26,047 nt of DNA from an uncultured Collinsella sp. (GTDB lineage: Bacteria; Actinomycetota; Coriobacteriia; Coriobacteriales; Coriobacteriaceae), in contig CALGZX010000094.1 in NCBI GenBank assembly GCA_937934165.1, forward strand, positions 1 through 26,047. Direction: 5' to 3'. The position numbers and the translations under genes were made by a program. The notes beneath the pieces are model-generated. The model did not search any database. It saw only the letters and a list, made by a program, of their open reading frames with translations, and was not told the origin of the DNA. Position 1 is the stretch's first letter, and every line of letters begins with the position of its first letter. Below are positions 16,566 to 23,272 of the stretch, in pieces.

Positions 16566-17468
16566 CTATGCCTTCGTATTGGCGCGCGACAGGTCGCGGT
16601 GGGAGATGCTCACATGATACTGAGCGCCTTCCAGGTAACGGGCTGTGGCCTCGGCAATGGCAACGCTGCGGTGCTGGCCGCCCGTGCAGCCGATGGCGAT
16701 AGAAAGCTGCGGCTTGCCCTCCGCGATATAACCCGGCATCACCGTATCGAGCAGCTGTGTCCAAGCCTTCCAAAACTCCTGCGTCTTGGGATGGTCCAGA
16801 ACAAAATCGGAGACCTTTTTATCGAGACCGGTCATCGTGCGCATCTCGGGATCGTAGAACGGATTGGGCAGGAAACGAACGTCGATCATAATGTCCGCCT
16901 CGACGGGCATGCCGTGCTTAAAGCCAAACGAGAACACGTGAACGTCCATGAGTTGCTGGTCGGACAGCTCGGAAAATGCCATACGTAGCTTGTTGCGCAG
17001 CGCAGAGGTGCGCAGACGGCTCGTGTCGATAATCATATCGGCTCGGTCGCGCACGCCCTGCAGCTGAAGGCGCTCGCGCTGAATGGCATCGGCCGTAGTC
17101 TCCCCCGGCTTGGCAATAGGATGACGGCGGCGATTTTCGCTGTAGCGACGAATCAGCACCTCGTCAGAAGCCTCCAGGAACACGATGTCGCAGCTCATCT
17201 CGCGCTCTTCGAGCGCGGCGACCGCATCGAGCAGCTCGTCAAACAGTCCCTGGCTACGCAAATCGCAGGTGACGGCGAGATGCCTGCCCACGCCCGTATT
17301 GATGCCGACGAGCTCGGCAAGCTGGGCGATGAGACGTGGAGGCAGGTTATCGATGCAAAAATAGCCCATGTCCTCGAACACGTGCATGGCCTGTGTGCGG
17401 CCCGATCCGGACATTCCGGTGATGATGACGATATCGGGGATGCGCTCCGAGCGCTCCGCCGCATCCAT
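16566..17468 (-). CDS. rapZ: RNase adapter RapZ / YvcJ-family nucleotide-binding protein
   Basis: This 300-aa P-loop protein has the family opening ITGMSGSGRTQA (residues ~16-27) followed by FEDMGYFCIDNLPPRLI, and the C-terminal CTGGQHRSVAIAEA signature. The Walker A lysine is arginine (GSGRT), as I recall for other actinobacterial members. In Escherichia coli RapZ guides a small RNA to RNase E to control glucosamine-6-phosphate synthase; whether that applies here is unknown. Start: ATG 17468 follows GGGAG by about 6 nt; longer starts at 17486 and 17522 lack support. It precedes whiA directly; the yvcK gene usually found between them is missing. Confidence 0.93.
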   Translation of the reverse strand: MDAAERSERIPDIVIITGMSGSGRTQAMHVFEDMGYFCIDNLPPRLIAQLAELVGINTGVGRHLAVTCDLRSQGLFDELLDAVAALEEREMSCDIVFLEASDEVLIRRYSENRRRHPIAKPGETTADAIQRERLQLQGVRDRADMIIDTSRLRTSALRNKLRMAFSELSDQQLMDVHVFSFGFKHGMPVEADIMIDVRFLPNPFYDPEMRTMTGLDKKVSDFVLDHPKTQEFWKAWTQLLDTVMPGYIAEGKPQLSIAIGCTGGQHRSVAIAEATARYLEGAQYHVSISHRDLSRANTKA

Positions 17469-17500
17469 GGCATCTCCCTTTTGCATGTGTTGCCTCCCGA

Positions 17501-17536
17501 AAACAAGCGCGGGACCCAGCAACCCGGATCCCGCGC
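17501..17536 (-). terminator. Terminator after nanE, upstream of rapZ
   Basis: An 8-bp GC-rich stem (GCGCGGGA 17507-17514 with TCCCGCGC 17529-17536) is followed on the minus strand by TTGTTTT (17506-17500). It separates the sialic acid operon from rapZ-whiA. Confidence 0.75.
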
Positions 17537-17587
17537 GGTCAATTGCCTATATTGAGTATACCGCCCCGAGCGGATACGAGGCCTGTC

Positions 17588-18274
17588 TTACGCCTCAAGC
17601 GCAGCCTTGAACCAACTCGTAATACTCGTGGGGTGCGTAATGGCGGTGCCGACGACAACGGCCCAGGCGCCAGCATCGATCGCGGCGCGAGCCTCCTCGG
17701 GCGTATGCACGCGACCCTCGCAAATGATGGGAAGGCCGGGGAATTCCTCGGTCGCCTGACGCAGGAGCGGCAGATCGGGGCCATCGGCCATGGTGCAGTC
17801 GATGGCGGCGACGCCGTGAGAAAGCGTGGTGGATACCAGGTCAAAGCCCATATCAACAGCACGGCGAATGTCCTCGATGGTGGCACAGTCGGCCATCAGG
17901 AGCACACCCTCCTCGTGCAGCGGGCGGAAGGTATCCTCGACCTTTTTGCCATCGGGGCGCGGACGATCGGTGGCGTCGATCGCCACGATATCGGCACCCG
18001 CAGCAACGCAGGCGCGAGCGTGGCGCAGCGTCGGCGTGATGTAAACGCCCTCGTGCCCATCCTTCCACAGGCCGATGACGGGAACCTCACAGCGACCCTT
18101 AATGGCGGCAATGTCGGCAAGGCCCTGGCAGCGAATGGCGGCGGCGCCGCCGAGCTCGCAAGCGCGAGACATTTGAGCCATGGTCTCGGGCGTACGAAGC
18201 GGCTCGCCCATATACGCCTGAACGCTCACGACGAGCTTGCCCTTCAGGGACTGAATCAAAGGATCAACGGTCAT
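17588..18274 (-). CDS. nanE: N-acetylmannosamine-6-phosphate 2-epimerase
   Basis: This 228-aa TIM-barrel enzyme converts ManNAc-6-P to GlcNAc-6-P, the last dedicated step of sialic acid breakdown. Visible family features are LVVSVQAYMGEPL at the N-terminus, IRCQGLADI, PVIGLWKDGHEGVYITPT (with the catalytic lysine), DIVAIDATDRPRP, LMADCATIEDIRRA and ICEGRVHTPEEARAAIDAGAWAVVVGTAIT (quoted in parts: ICEGRVHTPEEA, AWAVVVGTAIT). Start: ATG 18274 (MTVDPLIQSLKG) is preferred over a GTG at 18313, which lies within the long hairpin upstream. GAAAGG lies about 11 nt before it. It is the last gene of the nan operon and has a terminator after it. Confidence 0.93.
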   Translation of the reverse strand: MTVDPLIQSLKGKLVVSVQAYMGEPLRTPETMAQMSRACELGGAAAIRCQGLADIAAIKGRCEVPVIGLWKDGHEGVYITPTLRHARACVAAGADIVAIDATDRPRPDGKKVEDTFRPLHEEGVLLMADCATIEDIRRAVDMGFDLVSTTLSHGVAAIDCTMADGPDLPLLRQATEEFPGLPIICEGRVHTPEEARAAIDAGAWAVVVGTAITHPTSITSWFKAALEA

Positions 18275-18299
18275 GTTCGACTCAACCTTTCTCAAAACA

Positions 18300-18397
18300 G
18301 CCTTCTGAGACACCGCACCTTGACGTTCAAACCGTCGCTCGCGTACCGAAGTACGCTTCGCTCCTCTTTCACGTCAATCTGCGGCACCTCAGAAGGC
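18300..18397 (-). repeat. Long intercistronic hairpin between the ROK kinase and nanE
   Basis: The arms at 18300-18327 and 18370-18397 form an imperfect 27-28-bp inverted repeat (GCCTTCTGAG...TTGACGT on the left). Three mismatches become G-U pairs when read as minus-strand RNA, so the transcribed strand folds best. A second perfect stem, GCGTAC-CGAA-GTACGC (18341-18356), forms the tip. On the minus strand it is followed by CTGTTTTG, so it could attenuate nanE expression. Confidence 0.65.
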
Positions 18398-18414
18398 GCA
18401 CTTGGTAGTTATGT

Positions 18415-19380
18415 TTACTTCAACGATGCAAGAAGGTGTTCGGCGGCACCGATGAGCGGAGCATCGCCCTCCAGAGAACCGATGAGGATCGGCGTGTCCT
18501 GAAGCGGATCGAGCGCCTGGCTGGCATAGCCCTCGTGTACCGAATCCTTCCACGTCTGTGAACGCCAATCGGGACCTTGGTGAATCACGCCACCCGAAAG
18601 CACGATGACCTCAGGGTCCAGGATGTTAGCGAGCGAGCCCAAGCTGGCACCCAGCGCAAAGCCGGCGTCATGGATGACCTCGGTCGCCTTTGCGTCGCCC
18701 GCACGGCACAGGTCGTTCACATCGCGACCGACCGAAGGACGGCTGGGGTCGACGCGACCAAAGCGCTCATCGTACATACGACCAATGGAAGTGCCCGAAG
18801 CAACCGACTCCAGATGGCCGGAACGCCCGCAGGCGCAGGGAATACCGGCGGCAGCCGAGCACTCGATGTGGCCCATATGGCCGGCAGCACCATGGAAGCC
18901 CTGCATCACGCGGCCGTTCTCGACATATGCGCCACCGATGCCCGTACCGATGCCAAGACACAAGACGGAGAACTTGCCCTTGCCGACGCCCCAGTGGGCC
19001 TCGCCCAGAGCATGAGCCTGCACGTCGCCTACAACGGCAACGGGAAGACCGAGGTCCTCGCGCAGGCGCGGCCCCAACTGAACACCGGACCAGCCGGGCA
19101 TGATCTCGTTGGCATACGCGATGGCGCCCGTCTTGGGATCGACGACGCCGGCGGCACCGATACCGACGCCAAGGACCTCGACATCGGGATTCGCCTCGAG
19201 AGCAGCCTTGATGGACGCCTCGATACGTTGGAAGACGGCCTCGCCGCCCTCTTGGGCCTCGGTGGGAACCTCGGCCTCAAAAACAGGATGGGGCACACTA
19301 CCGTCAGCCGGGTACTCCATGATGGCAGTCGCGATCTTAGTTCCGCCGATATCGACAGAGCAGACGTACTTGTTCTCCAT
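18415..19380 (-). CDS. nanK: ROK-family sugar kinase, probable N-acetylmannosamine kinase
   Basis: This 321-aa cytoplasmic kinase has the ROK ATP-binding DIGGTKIATAI (~10-20), catalytic Asp119 in VVGDVQAHALGE, GIGTGIGGAYV, and a zinc-type motif with His171, Cys182, Cys184 and His189 (CACGRSGHLE), where the usual third cysteine is histidine. The segment AGHMGH replaces the AGEIGH of glucokinases; Escherichia coli NanK, as I recall it, also has AGHIGH, which supports ManNAc as substrate. Its place between the NanA-like aldolase and NanE points the same way. A glucokinase or another HexNAc kinase is the alternative. AAGGAG lies 6 nt before ATG 19380. Confidence 0.8.
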   Translation of the reverse strand: MENKYVCSVDIGGTKIATAIMEYPADGSVPHPVFEAEVPTEAQEGGEAVFQRIEASIKAALEANPDVEVLGVGIGAAGVVDPKTGAIAYANEIMPGWSGVQLGPRLREDLGLPVAVVGDVQAHALGEAHWGVGKGKFSVLCLGIGTGIGGAYVENGRVMQGFHGAAGHMGHIECSAAAGIPCACGRSGHLESVASGTSIGRMYDERFGRVDPSRPSVGRDVNDLCRAGDAKATEVIHDAGFALGASLGSLANILDPEVIVLSGGVIHQGPDWRSQTWKDSVHEGYASQALDPLQDTPILIGSLEGDAPLIGAAEHLLASLK

Positions 19381-19460
19381 GTCGCTCTCCTTAGGAGATA
19401 AAAAACAACTACAGGAAATGCGCCGTCAGGCTAGCCGTCACAGCGCGGAAAAGGTTTTCC

Positions 19461-19543
19461 AGGTGCCCGAGATCGCCAAGAAACCGTGTGACCATTGATC
19501 TAATGGGTCATGGCCGCACGGTTGAACGGCGAGGTCGGGTGCC
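19461..19543 (-). repeat. Long imperfect hairpin between the NanA-like and kinase genes
   Basis: The core stem (19482-19523) pairs AACCGTG with CACGGTT and TGACC-ATT with AAT-GGTCA, with a small bulge. Outer arms 19462-19477 and 19528-19543 match at 14 of 16 positions counting G-U pairs in the plus-strand reading. On the minus strand TTTCTTGG follows the core. It begins 11 nt after the aldolase stop and may be a partial terminator. The rest of the 173-nt gap has only the kinase ribosome site. Confidence 0.55.
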
Positions 19544-19553
19544 CGGGGAAGCT

Positions 19554-20474
19554 TTACAGGAGACCGTTGTCCTGGAGGACCTTCTTAATCGCCTCGACGT
19601 TCTCGCCGGTCATGGCCTTCACCGGGCGCGGCATGGTCGGGCTGTCGAAGATACCCATGAGGTTCATAGCGGTCTTGAAGGCGCCGACGCCACCGGCATA
19701 ACCCTGGACGCCCGAGGTGACATCCCAGATGTGCGAAATCTCATTGAGGCGATCCTGCTCGGCCTTGACGGTAGCCCAGTCACCAGCCTGAGCGGCCTTC
19801 CACTGACGCACGTAGCCCTCGGGCTCAACGTTGGCGAGACCCGGAACGGAACCGTCGGCGCCACCGAGGTAGGCGCCGTCGACAACAACCTCGTGACCGG
19901 TGAGGATGCTCATCGGATGGCCGTTCTTCTCGTTCTCCTGAACGAGGTAGCGGAACGAGATGTCATCACCCGAGGAATCCTTGACGCCGGCCAGAACGCC
20001 CTCGGCACCGAGCTTGGCAAGGAGCTTCCACGGGAGCTTGGTGTGGACACACACGGGGATGTCATAGGCGAAGATGGGCAGGTCGAGTTCCTCATGCAGG
20101 ATGCGGAAGTGCTCCTCGACCTCGGTCATGCCCTGCAGGGCATAGAACGGGCAGGTGGCGACAAGCGCATCGGCGCCCAGCTCCTGAGCGACCTTACCGT
20201 GCTCGATCATGCGCTCGGTCTCGGTGTCGATGATGCCGACCAGAACGGGAACGCGGTGGTCGACGATACGGACGGCCTCGGAGATGATCTGACGGCGACG
20301 CTCGTCGGTGGAGAAGACGACCTCGCCCGAGGAGCCCAGGAAGAACAAGCCATCGACGCCGGCATCGATCATGCGGTTGATGCTGCGCTCAAAGGAGGCA
20401 ACATCGAGCTGGTGGTCTTCGGTATCGGGAACAACGACGGGAGGGATAACGCCGGTGAATTTCTGAGTTGCCAC
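19554..20474 (-). CDS. nanA: DHDPS/NAL-family aldolase, probable N-acetylneuraminate lyase
   Basis: This 306-aa TIM-barrel class I aldolase likely cleaves N-acetylneuraminate to ManNAc and pyruvate. Family residues are present: carboxylate-binding GSSGE (47-51), Tyr111 (PFY), Tyr137 (FAYDIP) and Schiff-base Lys165 (GVKDSSGD). Tyr137 and Lys165 fall at the same numbers as in Escherichia coli NanA. However the sugar-binding GxDE element of NanA reads GHEV (193-196), so a related keto-acid substrate is possible. Operon context (Sat-like transporter, ROK kinase, nanE) favours sialic acid. Start: GTG 20474 has AAGGAG 6 nt upstream and gives a family-length protein; the frame runs on to 20558, where it would overlap the preceding gene. 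Confidence 0.82.
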   Translation of the reverse strand: MATQKFTGVIPPVVVPDTEDHQLDVASFERSINRMIDAGVDGLFFLGSSGEVVFSTDERRRQIISEAVRIVDHRVPVLVGIIDTETERMIEHGKVAQELGADALVATCPFYALQGMTEVEEHFRILHEELDLPIFAYDIPVCVHTKLPWKLLAKLGAEGVLAGVKDSSGDDISFRYLVQENEKNGHPMSILTGHEVVVDGAYLGGADGSVPGLANVEPEGYVRQWKAAQAGDWATVKAEQDRLNEISHIWDVTSGVQGYAGGVGAFKTAMNLMGIFDSPTMPRPVKAMTGENVEAIKKVLQDNGLL

Positions 20475-20542
20475 AAGAATCTCCTTAGTTGTCTGGTGGG
20501 CAGCCCTATGCCGCCCACTCTTGTTGGCAGTGTCCAGGCCGT

Positions 20543-21394
20543 CTAGGCCAAAGAACACGAGTAGAACGTTTGGTTAAAAAAGTCGACGACTTCGTTTTCG
20601 AACGCATTGATGCGCTCGTGAGCGTATTTGGCATAGATGATATGTCTCCGGTCACACTCAAGACCGTTGAATACGGCAAACTGATCCTTGGGATCGCTCA
20701 CGGTATCCATGAGCGATGTGCCCATGAGCACCGATCCGCGCACCCGAGACGACAGCGCCTCGAGGCCGCCAGGAAGCGGATTGGCAACCGCCGTGCAGGC
20801 GAGACCCCGCTCGTCCAGAGCAGAAACCGCCAGCGCGACTCCGCCGCCTAGACCCTCGCCCCATGCAAAGATGCGGTCGGGGTCCATGCCATCAAGATTG
20901 CGCGCCACCTTCGCCAGCGCGCAACCCCAACGGACGCGCTCGACAAAAGCGGGCGAAGAAATCCCCCGCTGCAGGTCGTCCGCACCAGCAACATCGTCAT
21001 CCAGCGCGAGGACGGCATACCCCATGGCGGCAAATCTCGTCATGTGATGCCAGCCGCGCACAGGCCGATCGATATCGTGGAACATCAGGCACAGCGGCAC
21101 GCGCTCAGACACTCGGGCACGACCGACAGGCTCGATCAAACGAGCGTGAATCGCATCGTCACCGAGCTCAAAGGAGACCTCCGAGTAACGGGCGCAGGGG
21201 TTAACAAAGTCAATCGCCGTAATGGCCAGGCCTTGAATCTCAAGATTCGAAGCGCATGTCTCTAAATCAGAAACATCTGCTTGGACATCACCGCGCCAGT
21301 CCCGATATTCTGCGAGCCTTGACGAAACCGTTCCAGGAATTCCCACGAGCCCGGGGACAATCAGCTCATTAACATTGCTCTCGCACTTAGACAT
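20543..21394 (-). CDS. AXE1-family alpha/beta hydrolase paralogue lacking the catalytic serine
   Basis: This 283-aa protein is clearly related to the neighbouring esterase (RIFAWGEGLGGGVAL against RVFVNGASQGGGLGI; DQFAVFNGLECDRRH against TQFAVYNNLTCEKRH). The nucleophile motif GxSxGG has become GEGLGG, with Gly181 where the serine should be. The predicted Asp230 and His259 of the triad remain. It is also shorter at the N-terminus. So it is unlikely to act as a normal serine esterase. It may be a pseudoenzyme, a partner of the intact paralogue, or decaying, although the frame is open and the gene has a strong GGGAGGGGAGG ribosome site. Its start overlaps the end of the intact esterase by 8 nt (ATGTCTAA). 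No signal peptide is evident. Confidence 0.82.
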   Translation of the reverse strand: MSKCESNVNELIVPGLVGIPGTVSSRLAEYRDWRGDVQADVSDLETCASNLEIQGLAITAIDFVNPCARYSEVSFELGDDAIHARLIEPVGRARVSERVPLCLMFHDIDRPVRGWHHMTRFAAMGYAVLALDDDVAGADDLQRGISSPAFVERVRWGCALAKVARNLDGMDPDRIFAWGEGLGGGVALAVSALDERGLACTAVANPLPGGLEALSSRVRGSVLMGTSLMDTVSDPKDQFAVFNGLECDRRHIIYAKYAHERINAFENEVVDFFNQTFYSCSLA

Positions 21395-22364
21395 GAGCCT
21401 CCCCTCCCTTACAGAAAAACGGAATGATCAGATCGTCAAAATCCTGAATCTCCTCGTGGCCAAAGCCTTCAAAGAACTCATGACGCTTTTCGCAGGTCAG
21501 GTTGTTATAGACCGCAAACTGCGTCGCTGGCGGGCAGACGATATCGGCTGTGCCGGTGCCAAACAGCACGGGGCATTTGACCATAGGGGCAAAGTTCTTG
21601 GAATCGAAGTACGCCAGCTTGGCATAGGCTTCGTCAATACGAGTCGAGTCCTCGTCAAACCAGCGAGACCAATAGCGCAGGCCCTCGTAGGCAATGTCGT
21701 CTGCATCCAAATCCCAGACTAGGCGGAAATCTGACAGGAAGGGATAGAGGATGGCGGCACGATTGATAAGCTCGCTGTTAAGCGCACAGGTCGCAATGCC
21801 CAAACCACCACCCTGCGACGCGCCGTTCACAAACACACGGGAAAGATCGATGCCCTCGAGCTCGCGAACAATACGGCACAGGATGCGAATATCTTGGTGC
21901 AAGCGGACATAGTAGAGGTTGGCCGGGTCGCCGTCGATGCCGGCGACGATATGCCCGGCAACCGTTGTGCCCTCAAATCCACCAATGTCCTCGGAGGGAC
22001 CTCCTTGGCCGGGGCAGTCGAGGGCGATGAGTGCCATGCCCATGCCCGCAAACGACGCCTGCTCAAACCAGCTGCGGCTTGCACCCGGATACCCATGGAA
22101 CTGAAGCACCAATGGCACGGGCTCGTCCGAGACGGGTTTAAGGTACTTGGCATGCAGGCGAGCGCCACACATGCCGGTATACCAGAGGTCGAAAAGTTGG
22201 CAGGTCGCGGCATCGGTGACCGATGCCGTGTCGATCGCATAGTCAAGCCCGACGGCGTCGGCCTCGGCCATGCGATCCTTCCAAAAGAGATCGAAATCTG
22301 ATGGACGGGGCATGGCGCCTCGATATTCACCAAATTGATGTTGTAGCTCCTGAGCACTTGGCAT
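21387..22364 (-). CDS. Acetyl-xylan-esterase-family (AXE1) deacetylase, candidate sialate O-acetylesterase
   Basis: This 325-aa cytoplasmic alpha/beta hydrolase belongs to the cephalosporin-C deacetylase/acetyl xylan esterase group. The N-terminus (MPSAQELQHQFGEYRG, then MPRPSDFDLFW) fits the family and supports ATG 22364; a TTG at 22379 adds five residues. The oxyanion region is QFHGYPG, with CPGQGG following. The triad is Ser183 (GASQGG), Asp274 (GTADIVCPP) and His303 (GFGHEE). Family enzymes remove acetyl groups from sugars. In a sialic acid operon the natural guess is O-acetyl removal from sialic acid or ManNAc after uptake, but no specificity residues prove this. It lacks a signal peptide, so the substrate is intracellular. 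It lies downstream of the transporter ATPase, after a 10-bp hairpin. Confidence 0.85.
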   Translation of the reverse strand: MPSAQELQHQFGEYRGAMPRPSDFDLFWKDRMAEADAVGLDYAIDTASVTDAATCQLFDLWYTGMCGARLHAKYLKPVSDEPVPLVLQFHGYPGASRSWFEQASFAGMGMALIALDCPGQGGPSEDIGGFEGTTVAGHIVAGIDGDPANLYYVRLHQDIRILCRIVRELEGIDLSRVFVNGASQGGGLGIATCALNSELINRAAILYPFLSDFRLVWDLDADDIAYEGLRYWSRWFDEDSTRIDEAYAKLAYFDSKNFAPMVKCPVLFGTGTADIVCPPATQFAVYNNLTCEKRHEFFEGFGHEEIQDFDDLIIPFFCKGGEAHV

Positions 22365-22400
22365 GGCTCGTGAACCCAACCTTTCGAAATCGCAACGGAG

Positions 22401-22428
22401 GTGCGCCCGGCAAGGGAACCGGGCGCAC
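22401..22428 (-). other. Intercistronic hairpin between transporter ATPase and esterase genes
   Basis: A perfect 10-bp GC-rich stem (GTGCGCCCGG 22401-22410 with CCGGGCGCAC 22419-22428) lies 16 nt after the ATPase stop. No T run follows on the minus strand, so mRNA stabilisation or processing is likelier than termination. Confidence 0.5.
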
Positions 22429-22444
22429 GGGAGGGAAAGCGAGG

Positions 22445-23272
22445 CTATTCGCCGAGCTTGGGGTGCAGCAGCGACGGCGCAGCGCCGAGCAGCATCTTGG
22501 TGTAGGGGTCCTGGGGATGCTGGAAGACCTGCTTGGCCTCGCCCTGCTCGACGATCTTGCCGCCATTCATAACGATGATGTCGTCAGAGATATAGCGGAC
22601 CGTCTGGATGTCATGGCTGATGAACACCATGGCCAGGCCGAGCTCCTTCTTAAGGTCGGTCAGCAGGTTCAGAATCTGCGCGCGGACCGAAACGTCCAGA
22701 GCCGAGGTGGGCTCGTCGGCGATGATGGCATCGGGGTTCAGCGACAGGGCACGGGCAATTGCGACGCGCTGGCGCTGGCCGCCCGAAAGCTGACCGGGAA
22801 GAACCTCGGCGGCGGAGCTGGGCAGACCGGTGAGCTCCAGGAGCTCTTTGACGCGCTTCTCCTGCTCGGCCTCGGTACCCAGGTTGTGGACGCGCATGGG
22901 GTCGAGCAGCTGCTCGCGAACGACCATGCGGGGGTTGAGCGCCGTGGCCGGGTTTTGAAACACGACCGAGATGACGCGACCCATGTGGCGACGGTCCTCG
23001 GCGGTACGTTTGGTAACGTCCTTGCCCTTAAAGTAGACCTTGCCGCTCGTGGGGGCCTGCAGGCCGCACATGACGTTGGCGGTGGTGGACTTACCGCAAC
23101 CGGACTCGCCGACGATGCCGATCGTCTGACCGGGCATGAGCTTAATCGTTACACCCTGGACGGCGTGAACCAGGTTGGGGTGCAGAATCGAGCCGGTACG
23201 GGTCCTAAAGGTGACGTGGACGTCATCAAGGAAGATGATCGGCTCGACGCCGTTGACTGCGGTCTCGCTCAT
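22445..23272 (-). CDS. OppF-type ABC transporter ATPase, probable sialic acid importer
   Basis: This 275-aa nucleotide-binding subunit has Walker A GESGCGKSTT, Q-loop FQNPATALNP, signature LSGGQRQRVAIARA, Walker B AIIADEPTSALD and H-loop FISHDIQTV. It ends soon after the core domain and lacks the C-terminal cysteine-rich extension seen in the opp operon ATPases. It starts right after the fusion protein (TAGATG) with a near-perfect ribosome site, GGAGGTGA. It should pair with the ATPase half of that fusion. The family usually moves peptides, but the fused partner and the downstream nan genes point to sialic acid. Confidence 0.88.
   Translation of the reverse strand: MSETAVNGVEPIIFLDDVHVTFRTRTGSILHPNLVHAVQGVTIKLMPGQTIGIVGESGCGKSTTANVMCGLQAPTSGKVYFKGKDVTKRTAEDRRHMGRVISVVFQNPATALNPRMVVREQLLDPMRVHNLGTEAEQEKRVKELLELTGLPSSAAEVLPGQLSGGQRQRVAIARALSLNPDAIIADEPTSALDVSVRAQILNLLTDLKKELGLAMVFISHDIQTVRYISDDIIVMNGGKIVEQGEAKQVFQHPQDPYTKMLLGAAPSLLHPKLGE

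Noticed and set aside
17551..17560. TATACT as a -10 box for rapZ
   Set aside because: No -35 at a suitable distance, and the transcript would run straight into the nanE terminator hairpin.
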